Origin: Lentisphaeria bacterium
Lineage (GTDB): Bacteria; Verrucomicrobiota; Lentisphaeria; Victivallales; Victivallaceae
Reading direction: 5' to 3'
NCBI GenBank assembly: GCA_017456285.1
Contig: JAFTJQ010000082.1
Span: 1-64,000, forward strand
DNA: 64,000 nucleotides
How positions within the stretch are numbered: the first letter of the stretch is position 1; every line of letters begins with the position of its first letter. The position numbers were made by a program, and so were the translations under genes. Shown here piece by piece: positions 23,980 through 33,903 of the stretch. The notes below the pieces were generated by a model. The model saw nothing but the letters and a program-made list of their open reading frames with translations, did not search any database and was not told the origin of the DNA.

Positions 23980-25323
23980 ATGAATCAGTACATTCAAAAT
24001 GTGTTGGAGACCGTGCAGAAAAATCATGGTCATGAAGCAGTGTTTGTTCAGAGCGTTACCGAGGTGCTTACCTCTCTTGAAAAGGTGATTGCCGCAAATG
24101 CAAAGTATGAAAAAAATCGTATTCTTGAGCGTTTGGTTATTCCGGAACGTGCGATTATTTTTCAGGTGCCGTGGATTGATGACAATGGCGATGTGCAGGT
24201 AAATTACGGTTATCGCGTTCAATTCAACAGTGCTATCGGTCCTTACAAAGGCGGTATCCGCTTCCATCCGTCAGTAAATCTCGGCGTTTTGAAGTTCTTG
24301 GGCTTTGAGCAGATTTTCAAAAACTCTCTTACTACTTTGCCGATGGGCGGCGGTAAGGGCGGTAGTGATTTCGACCCGAAAGGTAAGTCAGATCGTGAAG
24401 TTCAAACTTTCTGCCAGAACTTTATGCGTGAGTTGTATCGTCACATCGGTCCGAGCGTGGACGTTCCCGCAGGAGACATCGGTGTAGGTGCTCGTGAAGT
24501 CGGTTACATGTTCGGTCAGTATAAAAAGATTGTAAACTCTTTTGACAGTGTTCTTACCGGTAAAGGTTTGAATTGGGGCGGCAGTTTGGTTCGTCCTGAA
24601 GCAACCGGTTACGGTAATGCTTATTTCGCAACTGAAATGCTCGCAACCAGAGGAACTTCATTTGAAGGTCGTCGTGTAGCGGTTTCAGGTTCAGGAAACG
24701 TTGCACAGTTCACCGTACAGAAAGTTACCCAGTTGGGCGGTAAAGTTGTTACTATGTCTGACTCATCAGGTGCTATCGTTGATGAGGAAGGTATTGATGC
24801 AGAGAAACTTGCATACATTATGGAACTTAAGAATGTTAAACGCGGCCGCATCAGCGAATACGTTAACTTCAATAAGAGTGCTAAATTTATTGCCGGTGCT
24901 CGTCCGTGGGGCTTGACCGAAGCAAGTATCGCAATGCCGTGTGCAACTCAGAACGAACTTGATCTGGAAAATGCAAAAGATTTGGTTAAAATGGGTTGTA
25001 TTGCTGTTTCTGAAGGTGCAAATATGCCGAGTACCATCGAGGCTACTGAATACTTCAAAGCTAATGACGTGCTTTTTGCTCCGGGCAAGGCTGCTAATGC
25101 CGGCGGTGTTGCAACCAGCGGTTTGGAAATGAGCCAGAATGCAATGCGTCTCAGCTGGTCTCGTGAAGAGGTTGATGCAAAACTTCGCGGTATTATGAAA
25201 AATATCCACCAGTCTGCTCGCAATGCGGCAACTGAATTCGGTGAACCTGACAACTATGTAATGGGTGCAAATATTGCCGGATTCCGCAAAGTTGCAGATG
25301 CAATGATTGATCAGGGTGTTTAA
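23980..25323 (+). CDS. gdhA: NADP-type glutamate dehydrogenase
   Basis: The enzyme interconverts 2-oxoglutarate plus ammonia and glutamate. The 447-aa length and motifs (GPYKGGIRFHPSVNL, LPMGGGKGGSDFDPKGKSD with the catalytic Lys, PAGDIGVGAREVGYMFGQYK) fit the hexameric small-subunit class I enzymes. A Rossmann segment SGSGNVAQFTVQK marks the coenzyme domain. NADP preference is inferred from the class. It is divergent from carB, which also consumes nitrogen, and appears monocistronic. Confidence 0.95.
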   Translation: MNQYIQNVLETVQKNHGHEAVFVQSVTEVLTSLEKVIAANAKYEKNRILERLVIPERAIIFQVPWIDDNGDVQVNYGYRVQFNSAIGPYKGGIRFHPSVNLGVLKFLGFEQIFKNSLTTLPMGGGKGGSDFDPKGKSDREVQTFCQNFMRELYRHIGPSVDVPAGDIGVGAREVGYMFGQYKKIVNSFDSVLTGKGLNWGGSLVRPEATGYGNAYFATEMLATRGTSFEGRRVAVSGSGNVAQFTVQKVTQLGGKVVTMSDSSGAIVDEEGIDAEKLAYIMELKNVKRGRISEYVNFNKSAKFIAGARPWGLTEASIAMPCATQNELDLENAKDLVKMGCIAVSEGANMPSTIEATEYFKANDVLFAPGKAANAGGVATSGLEMSQNAMRLSWSREEVDAKLRGIMKNIHQSARNAATEFGEPDNYVMGANIAGFRKVADAMIDQGV

Positions 25324-25700
25324 TTTTTGATTATAACAATGTGCAGCAGGTACTAATCCTGCCTGTTGCGCTTTGTTTTATCAATTGAATTTAACCATTG
25401 ACAATTAGATTGACAAAGTTCCGAAAGCGATTTAGCAATTTCGGTAAGTATATGTAAATATGGGGGTTTGGGGTTTAGCAAGTAAAAAAACTTCAATCCT
25501 CCTTGTTTTTCCTTTGTTAACAGCGATGAAAAATTTAAGAAATTATAAAAAAAGAGTGAAAAACAGCATTTTTTTGCAAAATATGTGAAAATATATGGTT
25601 TTTTTTTGAATTTGGGGTTGACTTTTTGCCAAAAGCAGGTTAACTTTAGTTTGGTGTATTTTTTTTGTATTAACGAAAATATAATTTTAAGGATAAAAAA
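25324..25700 (+). other. gdhA-secG intergenic region
   Basis: No gene is seen. A weak hairpin (gcagg with cctgc, 25346-25362) after gdhA is followed by ctttgtttta and may terminate it. The 3' half is AT-rich and carries the candidate secG promoter. Confidence 0.5.
25618..25646 (+). promoter_or_regulatory. Candidate promoter of the secG/pilus operon
   Basis: TTGACT and TAACTT are 17 bp apart, about 55 nt upstream of secG. The -10 is weak, so the call is tentative. Confidence 0.35.
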
Positions 25701-26060
25701 ATGGCAGTTTGGACAATTGTTTTATATGTTGCAGTAATTTTGGTTGCATTGATGTTGATTGCATTGATTTTGGTTCAGCAATCTAAAAGCGGCGGTCTCG
25801 GCGGAACTTTCGGCGGAGTCGGGGAGAGCTTAATGGGCGGTCAGGCAGGAAGCCATTTAACCAAGGCAACTGTTTGGTTGACAGTGGTTTTCTTTATTTT
25901 GATTTTGTTGCTTGCTATGGTAATAAGCAGGGGCTGGGCGGTCTCTGATGATAATAAGGAAATTAATCAACTTTTGAGCGAGGAAGTACCTGCTCAAGTC
26001 GAAGCGGTAGAAAAAGCGGCTGATGAGGCGGTAAAAAAAGTTGAAGAGACAAAAAAATAG
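25701..26060 (+). CDS. secG: Preprotein translocase subunit SecG
   Basis: SecG is the accessory membrane subunit of SecYEG. The 119-aa protein has two transmembrane segments (about residues 3-25 and 55-77) around the hallmark cytoplasmic loop QQSKSGGLGGTFGG. The Gly-rich loop and topology are typical. A charged helical tail rich in Glu, Ala and Lys (about 85-119) extends beyond the minimal protein. It is the first gene of a run that continues into pilus-type envelope genes, 38 nt downstream. Confidence 0.93.
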   Translation: MAVWTIVLYVAVILVALMLIALILVQQSKSGGLGGTFGGVGESLMGGQAGSHLTKATVWLTVVFFILILLLAMVISRGWAVSDDNKEINQLLSEEVPAQVEAVEKAADEAVKKVEETKK

Positions 26061-26098
26061 TCTTGCTGTTGTAAATAATTGAGTGTTAAGGAGTTGAA

Positions 26099-26767
26099 AT
26101 GAGAAGTTGCTTGATGACAAAACTTATGTTGGCTGCGGCACTGTGTTTTGCAGGTGCCATGCTTGGTGCTGCATCAAAAAAGTCATATATTAAAGATGTA
26201 AAGGTTTCTGTTTCAAGTTCTTATGCTCCTAATCCTCGTGTGCAGAATATCTCAACGAGCGATAAATCCAGTTTGAAGTGGGTGTTGATCGAATTTGAAG
26301 TAAATACCGAGAAGTTCGATGGCAAAAACGGTGTCTATTTGGATGATGTTGAATTAGTTGTGGACGCGGCTTTGCTTAACGGCGAGAAAAAGGGCGTTGA
26401 GCAGGTCGTGCTTTTTACAGGTGCAATTGAGTATTATTCAATCGAACTTGACGGCAAAAAGCATAAGTTGCTTGCTTTGATTCCCGGAAGCATTTTTGCC
26501 CGTTATGCAAATGAGAAAACCGATCCGGCAAAAGCCAATTGGAATATCAAAGCAACTTTGAATTTCCGAGGCAGTGCAATCGCTGTTAAATATTATTCAA
26601 ACGTAAACGGTACATCTGAAAAAGATTTGAAAGTTTGGTTTAATAAATATAAAAATGTAAAAACAGTCAGCGTTAGAGAGGTTGCTGATTCGGTTTTTGC
26701 ACGTCGGGAAACTCCGTGGGGTATGATAGACCACGATCAGTATGAATTTGAGAAAAAGGCTAAATAG
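26099..26767 (+). CDS. Exported protein, Amuc_1102-like by position
   Basis: The 222-aa product has a signal peptide (basic start, hydrophobic stretch to about residue 24) and a beta-rich mature domain. It sits directly before the PilM homologue, the place of Amuc_1102 in the Akkermansia pilus-associated locus. Amuc_1102 is described as an OB-fold-like protein; the alternating strands here are compatible, but sequence-level homology cannot be confirmed by eye. No Cys pairs or catalytic motifs stand out. A good site (aaggag) precedes the ATG. A periplasmic part of a pilus-like complex is inferred. Confidence 0.7.
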   Translation: MRSCLMTKLMLAAALCFAGAMLGAASKKSYIKDVKVSVSSSYAPNPRVQNISTSDKSSLKWVLIEFEVNTEKFDGKNGVYLDDVELVVDAALLNGEKKGVEQVVLFTGAIEYYSIELDGKKHKLLALIPGSIFARYANEKTDPAKANWNIKATLNFRGSAIAVKYYSNVNGTSEKDLKVWFNKYKNVKTVSVREVADSVFARRETPWGMIDHDQYEFEKKAK

Positions 26768-26776
26768 GAAGTAATT

Positions 26777-28648
26777 ATGGCAAATATTTCAACAGTTTTA
26801 ACCATTGATATCGGTAATGATACTATCAAAATGGCAGAGTTTTCTTATGCTCAAGGCTCCAAACTTGTTTTGGAAAAATTTGCATTTGAACCGATTTTCG
26901 TCGGTAATGAAGATCCGGTTGTGGTTTTTGCGCGTATCTATCAGTATATGATTCAAGCTTACGGTTTCAAATCAACCAATGTCCGTGTGACAGTATCAGG
27001 GCAGTTGGCATTCTCCAAACTCAATAAATTGCCGGAACTTACGGGTGATGATGATGCGATTGCTCGTGTTATTGAGTTTGAAGCAAAGCAGACAGTTCCC
27101 TATTCAATGGATGAAATTATTTGGGATTACCAGTTAATCCAACATGCTTTGCCGCAGGTTACCGAATTTGATGATCCTGCTTTTGAATATGAAGCGCTCT
27201 TTGTTGCGGTAAAAAAGGACATTGTTTCAAGTTATACTGATGTGATTCTTGAGAGCGGCAAAAATATCCTTTCAGTGAATATCTCGCCGATTGCGATGAC
27301 TAATGCTTTTCAGTCTTGCGGACAGCATGATGTCAATGCTTGTGAAATGATTCTTAATATCGGAGGGCAGAGCAGTGTTTTGGTAATTAATGAGGGCGGC
27401 AGAGTCTTTGTAAGAAGCATTCCTATTGCCGGAAATGCAATTACCCAGCAAATCAGTAAAGAGTTCGGTATTACCTTTGATGAGGCAGAGGATTTGAAAC
27501 GCAAGCATGGCTTCGTCGCTTTGGGCGGAGCTTATGAAGAACCTGAATCCGAGGTTGCTGCTACAATTTCTAAAATTGCCCGTAACGTAATGACCCGTTT
27601 GCATGGTGAAATCAGTCGTTCAATTAATGTTTGGCGTTCACAATACAATGGTAATAAGCCAGTTAAGTTGTTTATTGCCGGCGGTGGTTCATTGATTCAG
27701 TATGTTGTTGAATTTTTTGAGGAAAAATTAAATATCGCAGTGGATTACTTGAATGTTTTCAGTATTATGTCAATCGGAGACGGAGTTGACAAGGATCAAC
27801 TTTTGGACGTTGCTCCGATGTTCAGTGAACTTGCCGGCATGGGACTTCGCAGTTGTTTTGAAACTCCGATTGATATTAATTTGCTGCCTGATATGATTAA
27901 AACTCAAAAAGAGATTCAGGCAAAGAAAATTTATTTTTATATCAGTGCCTTTACAATTGTTTTCTCAATTTTGATTTTCCTCGGAGCGGTCAGTATGTTG
28001 TATAAATTTGATGAACAGCGTCTGGCAAAAGTTGGTGATAGCGTTACGGTTGCCGAGGAGTTGTCCAAACAAGTTAAGCGTGCTAATTCAGAGGTCGAAT
28101 CGCTTAAAAGAACCTATAATGATTTGGCAGCATTGGTTTCAGAACGAGGTCGCTGGATGGAAATTTACAATGATTTGGCACTCGTTATTCCGGATAATAT
28201 GTGGATTTCTTCAATCGAGGGCATTACCTCTATTGAAAATGATAAAGCTGCATTAAATCCAAATTCTTCGTCTTCTGCGAATAATAATAATTCATCGAAT
28301 AATGGCTTCGGTGCTCCGCAGGGCAACGGCTTCGGAAATCCTGAGCCGATGAATGACCCGATGAATAATCCTAATTCGACGGAACCGGGCATGGAGGGCG
28401 AGATGTATACAGCTCCGGTTGTTTCAAATGATATTACTGCAATTAAAGTAAGAGTTTATGGATTGATTTTGGATGCTGATGCTTTCTGGCGTGACGCATT
28501 GAAGGAGAATATCAAAAACACCACCGTTTTTGTGCATGAAGTACCGGAAGATGTTGATATTACGCAGGTTACAGAGGGCGGCGGCAATGATAATGTGCTG
28601 GGCTTTACCTTGTATTTGAAGTTAACTAAACCGATAAAGATGGATTGA
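26777..28648 (+). CDS. PilM-like ATPase fused to a PilN-like membrane segment
   Basis: The first ~370 residues match the PilM/FtsA-type actin-like fold: TIDIGNDTIKMAEF near residue 10, a central NIGGQSSVLVI phosphate motif, and FIAGGGS in the second lobe. A single transmembrane helix follows (about 385-409), then a short coiled coil and a PilN-like periplasmic domain, with an Asn/Gly/Pro-rich linker near residues 495-540. In type IV pili PilM is cytoplasmic and binds PilN; here both appear in one chain. It corresponds to Amuc_1101 in gene order. The next gene starts 4 nt downstream. Confidence 0.85.
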   Translation: MANISTVLTIDIGNDTIKMAEFSYAQGSKLVLEKFAFEPIFVGNEDPVVVFARIYQYMIQAYGFKSTNVRVTVSGQLAFSKLNKLPELTGDDDAIARVIEFEAKQTVPYSMDEIIWDYQLIQHALPQVTEFDDPAFEYEALFVAVKKDIVSSYTDVILESGKNILSVNISPIAMTNAFQSCGQHDVNACEMILNIGGQSSVLVINEGGRVFVRSIPIAGNAITQQISKEFGITFDEAEDLKRKHGFVALGGAYEEPESEVAATISKIARNVMTRLHGEISRSINVWRSQYNGNKPVKLFIAGGGSLIQYVVEFFEEKLNIAVDYLNVFSIMSIGDGVDKDQLLDVAPMFSELAGMGLRSCFETPIDINLLPDMIKTQKEIQAKKIYFYISAFTIVFSILIFLGAVSMLYKFDEQRLAKVGDSVTVAEELSKQVKRANSEVESLKRTYNDLAALVSERGRWMEIYNDLALVIPDNMWISSIEGITSIENDKAALNPNSSSSANNNNSSNNGFGAPQGNGFGNPEPMNDPMNNPNSTEPGMEGEMYTAPVVSNDITAIKVRVYGLILDADAFWRDALKENIKNTTVFVHEVPEDVDITQVTEGGGNDNVLGFTLYLKLTKPIKMD

Positions 28649-28652
28649 TAAT

Positions 28653-29957
28653 ATGTTTAAGAGATTTTTGAGACACAATAAAATGTTGGCGGCAGTTCTG
28701 GCTGTAACTGCAGTCTTGGTTTTGGTGCTGTTTGTTATATTGGTTATCCAGTATATCGCGATGAGCCGGGCAAATAACAAGGTGCAGGAGATGCGTAAAA
28801 CTATCGAGGACTTGCTTAATCCGAGAAAGCACAAAGTTGCTGCGGTTGAGGGCAATTTGGATTTGATTGCACAGGACAAGGCATTTTATACTGAAAAATT
28901 GAAACAGCTTAAAGCCTATTTCGGCAATCCCTATTACGATGCCGTTGATGCAATGTCCAAACATTTGGTTAAAACCATCAAAACTACTGACGAAGAGGGT
29001 AATGTAAAAACTTCCACCGGCAAATATGTCGATGGCAATGATTTGATTGAAGATTTCAACCTTTATGTCAAAGAAAACACCAGCGAACCTGCTACTGACC
29101 GCTTGAAACGTTTTGCCAAAGCACAAGGCAGAGCATGGGATACTGCGATGGCAGAATTTATTAAATTGGCAAATAAGGCTTCTTTTGAAGCTGTTGATGA
29201 GAATAACTGCGATGAGTTCTTCCTGGTTGCTGTCGGTTTCCCGAGAGATCGCGGATACGCTTCTGAAAATGTGACCAGAGCATTGATTGCAAATCAGAAA
29301 GAGAATATGCATAAGTATCTCATTAATAATCAGGTGGTTGTTGATAAGGAAGCCGCAGAGTTTGCACTTAATTTGGAGAGCGGTGCTAACAAGGAAGCGG
29401 TTGCCGACCTTATGTTTAATATGGATATTGCAGGATATTTGGTAAAAACTATCGGTTCTACTGCCCACAATGTTAAACGGTTACAGCTTTTTTCATTCGT
29501 CGGCAAAGAAGAGTCACGCAACATTCAGGGAATTATGGTTAATCACTACAAGCTCATTGTAAGCGGCAACTTGGAATCGCTTCGGGAATTGACCAAACAA
29601 TTGAATGAGTCATACAAAGATAAGCGTGTTTTGAAAATTAAAAATGCCAAGTTGCATATTCCGTCTGATCTCGATGACGGAGCCAGAATTATTAATATTA
29701 CCGAGCAGAAAGAAGACAATTCCGCACAGAATAATCAGAGTGATAATATGGATATGGGCGGCGGAATATTCGGTACAGGACGCAATAGACAGCAAGTTGT
29801 TGAGCAGCCGAAAGAGGATAAGCCGCAGACACTTGATGTATTTGACGAGTCAGAGTTGCCTTATTATGAACGCACCACTTACGGGGAGTTGATTTTGGGC
29901 GGCAGTGATGATGTCACTATGGAAATGGATTTAGATTACTATTATTTGAAGAAATAA
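28653..29957 (+). CDS. Amuc_1100-like single-pass membrane protein (PilO-like)
   Basis: The 434-aa protein has one N-terminal transmembrane helix (about residues 10-33) followed by a coiled coil and a large periplasmic region, the layout of PilO and of Akkermansia Amuc_1100. Position after the PilM gene supports this. An Asn/Gln/Gly-rich low-complexity linker lies near residues 355-395. In Akkermansia the homologous position encodes the protein reported to signal through TLR2; whether this one does is unknown. It probably bridges the PilM-PilN protein and the secretins. Confidence 0.75.
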   Translation: MFKRFLRHNKMLAAVLAVTAVLVLVLFVILVIQYIAMSRANNKVQEMRKTIEDLLNPRKHKVAAVEGNLDLIAQDKAFYTEKLKQLKAYFGNPYYDAVDAMSKHLVKTIKTTDEEGNVKTSTGKYVDGNDLIEDFNLYVKENTSEPATDRLKRFAKAQGRAWDTAMAEFIKLANKASFEAVDENNCDEFFLVAVGFPRDRGYASENVTRALIANQKENMHKYLINNQVVVDKEAAEFALNLESGANKEAVADLMFNMDIAGYLVKTIGSTAHNVKRLQLFSFVGKEESRNIQGIMVNHYKLIVSGNLESLRELTKQLNESYKDKRVLKIKNAKLHIPSDLDDGARIINITEQKEDNSAQNNQSDNMDMGGGIFGTGRNRQQVVEQPKEDKPQTLDVFDESELPYYERTTYGELILGGSDDVTMEMDLDYYYLKK

Positions 29958-29978
29958 TTGGGATTTCGGAGGGATAAA

Positions 29979-31223
29979 TTGAGATTTTTGCAGAAAAATT
30001 ATGAGAAAGTCATTTTGATCGTACTTTTTGTGATATTTATTATTACTTTGGTGCATTTGATGCGTACGGTGGATAGAACACATGAGATTAAGGACAAGGA
30101 TTTGGAAATTCCGACTCGTGAGCCGGATTACCAGCTTGCCGATAAAGAGGACAAAGCATTCAAAGTTGAAGAGCTTTTCAGTTCTAATGTGCAGTGGAGC
30201 AAAACCGCAGCTCGTAATGATAAGCAGACTAAAAATTTCAGTGATTTGACCCAGATGTTTAAATCAGTTCGTTGCGGACATGAAGATTGCGGCAAAATTA
30301 TTCCTTACGATGTAATTTTGAATGGTGCGAAGTGCCCGATTTGCCGCAAAGAACTTGCAAAATTTGTTCCGATTGATGACGGAAGCGGAAGCGGCAGTCG
30401 TGCCCAGGATTCAGACCGTGACGGTATTCCGGATTTGGTTGAAATTGAAGCGGAACTTGATGCTTACAGTGCTAAAGACCGTTTGCAGGATAAGGATAAA
30501 GACGGTTTTGTGAATTTGTATGAATTCCAGCAGAAAACAAAAATTAATGACCCGAAAAGTCATCCGCCTTTCTATCAGGCTTTGGGGGTAAACAGAGTTG
30601 AGCGTCAGGTTCTTCGCATGCGTCTTAAAAACGTGGAAGAGACTACCCAAAACAAGAAAGATTGGACTATTCAGATTGCGGTTTATCCGAGAATTAAAGA
30701 TGGCAAGGTCAGCGGAAAAGAGAAAAACCAGTTCAAAGCTATCGGCGATTCCGTAAGAATCGGCAGTGGCAAAAAAGCTGTGGAATATGCAATTAAGGAT
30801 GTTAACTATCTGGGTACCAAAGAGGTGAAAATCAAAGCCGATGACGGAACCGAAAAAGTTGCACAAATTAAAGATTATAAAGTTATTTTGACCGATGAAA
30901 AAGGTCGTGATATTGAAATGAAGTTGGATGCAGATGTTTTTGATCCCGATGATAGAATTTTCTTTGATTACCCGATTGACGGCGAAGAAAAATCAGGCAT
31001 TGTCGGTGCGACTTTGACTTTGGGAACAAAAGCAACCGGTATTACCGAGTATATAATTAAAAGTTTAGACAAACGAAGCTTGACAGTCGTTCTGATTGAT
31101 GCTGCTGATGAAAAGGCTCAGCCGATAAGTATTAACAAAAATATTATCTTGCAGAAGCGTTTCTGGCCGCAAAAAGAAGCGGAAGTTGTTGAGAATAATC
31201 CGGATGTGCCGGGAATATTTTAA
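29979..31223 (+). CDS. Amuc_1099-like membrane protein with CX4C...CX2C and Ca-binding-type repeats
   Basis: After a short N-terminal cytoplasmic stretch, a transmembrane helix (about residues 11-30) leads to a periplasmic region. Four cysteines at 99, 104, 119 and 122 form a CX4C-X14-CX2C zinc-ribbon-like knuckle. Two Asp-rich loops follow: DSDRDGIPD at 144-152 and DKDKDG at 171-176, similar to dockerin, EF-hand or thrombospondin type-3 Ca sites. The start is TTG 29979 because cggaggg lies 5 nt upstream; TTG 29958 abuts the previous stop and lacks a site. Gene order matches Amuc_1099. Confidence 0.75.
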   Translation: MRFLQKNYEKVILIVLFVIFIITLVHLMRTVDRTHEIKDKDLEIPTREPDYQLADKEDKAFKVEELFSSNVQWSKTAARNDKQTKNFSDLTQMFKSVRCGHEDCGKIIPYDVILNGAKCPICRKELAKFVPIDDGSGSGSRAQDSDRDGIPDLVEIEAELDAYSAKDRLQDKDKDGFVNLYEFQQKTKINDPKSHPPFYQALGVNRVERQVLRMRLKNVEETTQNKKDWTIQIAVYPRIKDGKVSGKEKNQFKAIGDSVRIGSGKKAVEYAIKDVNYLGTKEVKIKADDGTEKVAQIKDYKVILTDEKGRDIEMKLDADVFDPDDRIFFDYPIDGEEKSGIVGATLTLGTKATGITEYIIKSLDKRSLTVVLIDAADEKAQPISINKNIILQKRFWPQKEAEVVENNPDVPGIF

Positions 31224-31272
31224 TGTAGGTTATGTATTTTGTAATTTTTAATATAACTTAAGGTGAAGTAAT

Positions 31273-33882
31273 ATGAAATTAAAGAAAAGCGCAACAATTA
31301 AGTGTTTGATGGTGGTATCAATTTTGCCATGTATTGCTTTGGCTGCCGAAAAAACTGTCGGTACAATAGATGCTGCAGAGATGGAAAATCAGAGAAAATT
31401 CATTGAAAATGAAGCGGCTCATCGCAATGTCGTACTTGATGCTTTGTGGGCTACTCGCACAAAAATCCAAGACCTTGTCAAAGATGGCAAGTACCAGGAA
31501 GCTGATGTCTACTACAAAGAGTTGATTGAGCAATTGGCAACATTAAAAGGCTCTGCGGCGAAAGAAAAACTTGAACTGCTAAAAAAAGAACGTTACGATA
31601 TGCAGACAGCTTGGATCGACAGCATTGTCGAAAAAGCTAAAAAATTGGCTGATGCTAAAGAGTACGAAGAGGCAAAAGCAGTTGCCGCAACTATCAGCAC
31701 TATTGATTCTGCCAGAGGTGCCGAGATTGCCCAGAAATTAATTGATTATTATCAGAGTGCAATCAATGGTCAGAACTATCGAGTTGTAAGTGATATTACT
31801 GATCCTGATTGGCAAAAATATCCGGTAGTTGAGAATATGCGTTTATCAGATGATGAGCAGAGAAAAATTAAAACCGCCATGACTAATGCGGAGGAGGCAT
31901 TATTGCTTGAGGATTATGATCGTGCCGCCGCAGAGGTTTCAGAAATTCTGACACTTGATGTCAATAACACCAGAGCCCAGAAGATTTTGGAAAAAACTTA
32001 TGCCCCCAGAATCAGCAAGTTGCTGCTTGAGGCTGAAACTTATATGAAAAATAACTATTTCGACGAGGCAATTAAGAGTCTTGAAAAAGTTTATTTGATT
32101 GACCCTTACAATATTAAAGCATCAACCCTGCTTGCCAGAGCGTATGCAGAAGTTTTCAGCTTTGCCAAAAAACGCCACCATGTTGATTCAGAAAAATTGG
32201 TCGGTATGGCTGAATGGGGCTGGGTCGAACCGGTTAAAGTTGAATCAGAGAATGTCGTAAAAGATATTAAAACTGAAGTAAAACTGGATAAAAATCCGCT
32301 CATGGAAGAGATGGAGAGAATCATCTTCCCGAAATTCGAGGTTGCGGATTCTGATATTATCGAAATTATTGATGAGTTGCGTCGCCGTGCGAAAATTTTT
32401 AATAACGGCAAATCAGTGGATATGATTTTGAAGGTGGTTGACGGCAATCCGAAATTCACCAAAAAAAGTTCATTTGCATTCAGCAATATGCCGTTGAGTG
32501 AAATTTTGCGTTATGTTACTTTGAATTACGGTTTGAAATACAAACTTGAGGATGATACCGTGATTATCGGTGATGGTATCGATAACTTGATTTTGAAAAG
32601 CTTTACCGTCCGTGATGATTTGATTGCGGCAATGATGAATGATGAAATTACCGCCGCTGCCGCAGTTGAGGCTCCCGCAGATGATATGGGTGGCGATGTC
32701 CCCGGTGGTGAAGAGGGAAGTGCTTTCGGTGATGATACTGAAGCTGCTGCTCCTGCAAATTCAAATATTCAGAAGCAGTCAAAGGCAATTATGGATTATT
32801 TCCGTGCCAGAGGTATTGAATTTCCGGCAGGTTCAAGTGCTTTCTATACACCCAGAACTACCAAGTTGAGCATCAGAAATACTGAAGAGAACTTGAGAAA
32901 ACTCGGCGAGTTGCTTGAACAGCTTATGATTATTGAAACTCCGATGGTTATGACTGATGTTAAAATTATTCAGGTTACTGAAAATAACTTTGAAGAGTTG
33001 GGCTTTAATTGGGATTTCACTTTGGATCACGGTGATGACTGGAAGTTTGCTTTGACCACTGCCGGCGTCGGCGAGACTCCGAACTTGCGTACCGGCGGTA
33101 CAGGTATCAGTGATGCAGAGCGTACCGATACCGCATTGATCAAAGATATTAATATTTTCCCGAAATTGGATAATAAAATTTTCGGTGCAACTCCGAATTT
33201 GAAATTAACTGTCTATGCTTTGAGTGAGAATGGCAGAGCTGAAATTCTCTCTACTCCCCGTTTGATTTCAAAAAGCGGAACTAAAGCATCGATTAAACTT
33301 GTTACCAAAAGCAAGTACCCGGAGAGCTGGGATGAGCCTGACACTGAATCAAGCAATGAAAATACTACCAGTATCTCTTTCCCGGTTCCTGAATTGAGTG
33401 ACTTTATTGAACAGGGTATCCGTTTGACTGTTACCCCCGAAGTTTCTCCTGATAATAGAACCATTAATTTGGAGTTACGCCCGGAAATTATTTCAATTAT
33501 TACTGAATCTCCGGATTCAACTTACAACTTTACCTATGAGCAAGGTATTATCAATAGTGCAGGTGAGCGTATCCCGTCTCAAGTTACCGTAATGCCGATT
33601 TGGATGCCTGAAACTAACATAAAAGAGATTCATACAAAATTAAAAGTTTATGATGGTGAAACAATCATGATTGGCGGAGTTATGCAGAATGAAACCAGTC
33701 GTCGTTTAGATAAGTTGCCGTTATTTGGAGATATTCCTTTCTTGGGACGTCTTTTCCAAAATCGAGCAGAGGATTCAACCAAAGTCAATTATTTGATATT
33801 TGTTACAGCTCGTTTGGTTAACCACACCGGACGACCGGTAAATCCTTTGATCAATACCGCAACCCCGACTTTTAACTTTTAA
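31273..33882 (+). CDS. Secretin (GspD/PilQ family), Amuc_1098-like
   Basis: The 869-aa protein has a signal peptide (to about residue 24) and an alpha-helical TPR-like N-terminal half (about 30-320). An N-domain region follows, then an Ala/Gly/Asp-rich linker (about 455-495) and a C-terminal secretin domain. The beta-barrel signature is clear: MIGGVMQNETSRRLDKLPL followed by GDIPFLGRLFQNR, and EILSTPRL in the gate region. Secretins form outer-membrane rings for pili or type II secretion. N-terminal TPRs are typical of the Amuc_1098 type. A second secretin follows 15-21 nt downstream. Confidence 0.92.
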   Translation: MKLKKSATIKCLMVVSILPCIALAAEKTVGTIDAAEMENQRKFIENEAAHRNVVLDALWATRTKIQDLVKDGKYQEADVYYKELIEQLATLKGSAAKEKLELLKKERYDMQTAWIDSIVEKAKKLADAKEYEEAKAVAATISTIDSARGAEIAQKLIDYYQSAINGQNYRVVSDITDPDWQKYPVVENMRLSDDEQRKIKTAMTNAEEALLLEDYDRAAAEVSEILTLDVNNTRAQKILEKTYAPRISKLLLEAETYMKNNYFDEAIKSLEKVYLIDPYNIKASTLLARAYAEVFSFAKKRHHVDSEKLVGMAEWGWVEPVKVESENVVKDIKTEVKLDKNPLMEEMERIIFPKFEVADSDIIEIIDELRRRAKIFNNGKSVDMILKVVDGNPKFTKKSSFAFSNMPLSEILRYVTLNYGLKYKLEDDTVIIGDGIDNLILKSFTVRDDLIAAMMNDEITAAAAVEAPADDMGGDVPGGEEGSAFGDDTEAAAPANSNIQKQSKAIMDYFRARGIEFPAGSSAFYTPRTTKLSIRNTEENLRKLGELLEQLMIIETPMVMTDVKIIQVTENNFEELGFNWDFTLDHGDDWKFALTTAGVGETPNLRTGGTGISDAERTDTALIKDINIFPKLDNKIFGATPNLKLTVYALSENGRAEILSTPRLISKSGTKASIKLVTKSKYPESWDEPDTESSNENTTSISFPVPELSDFIEQGIRLTVTPEVSPDNRTINLELRPEIISIITESPDSTYNFTYEQGIINSAGERIPSQVTVMPIWMPETNIKEIHTKLKVYDGETIMIGGVMQNETSRRLDKLPLFGDIPFLGRLFQNRAEDSTKVNYLIFVTARLVNHTGRPVNPLINTATPTFNF

Positions 33883-33903
33883 TATGGAGCTTGAGAATTG
33901 AAT

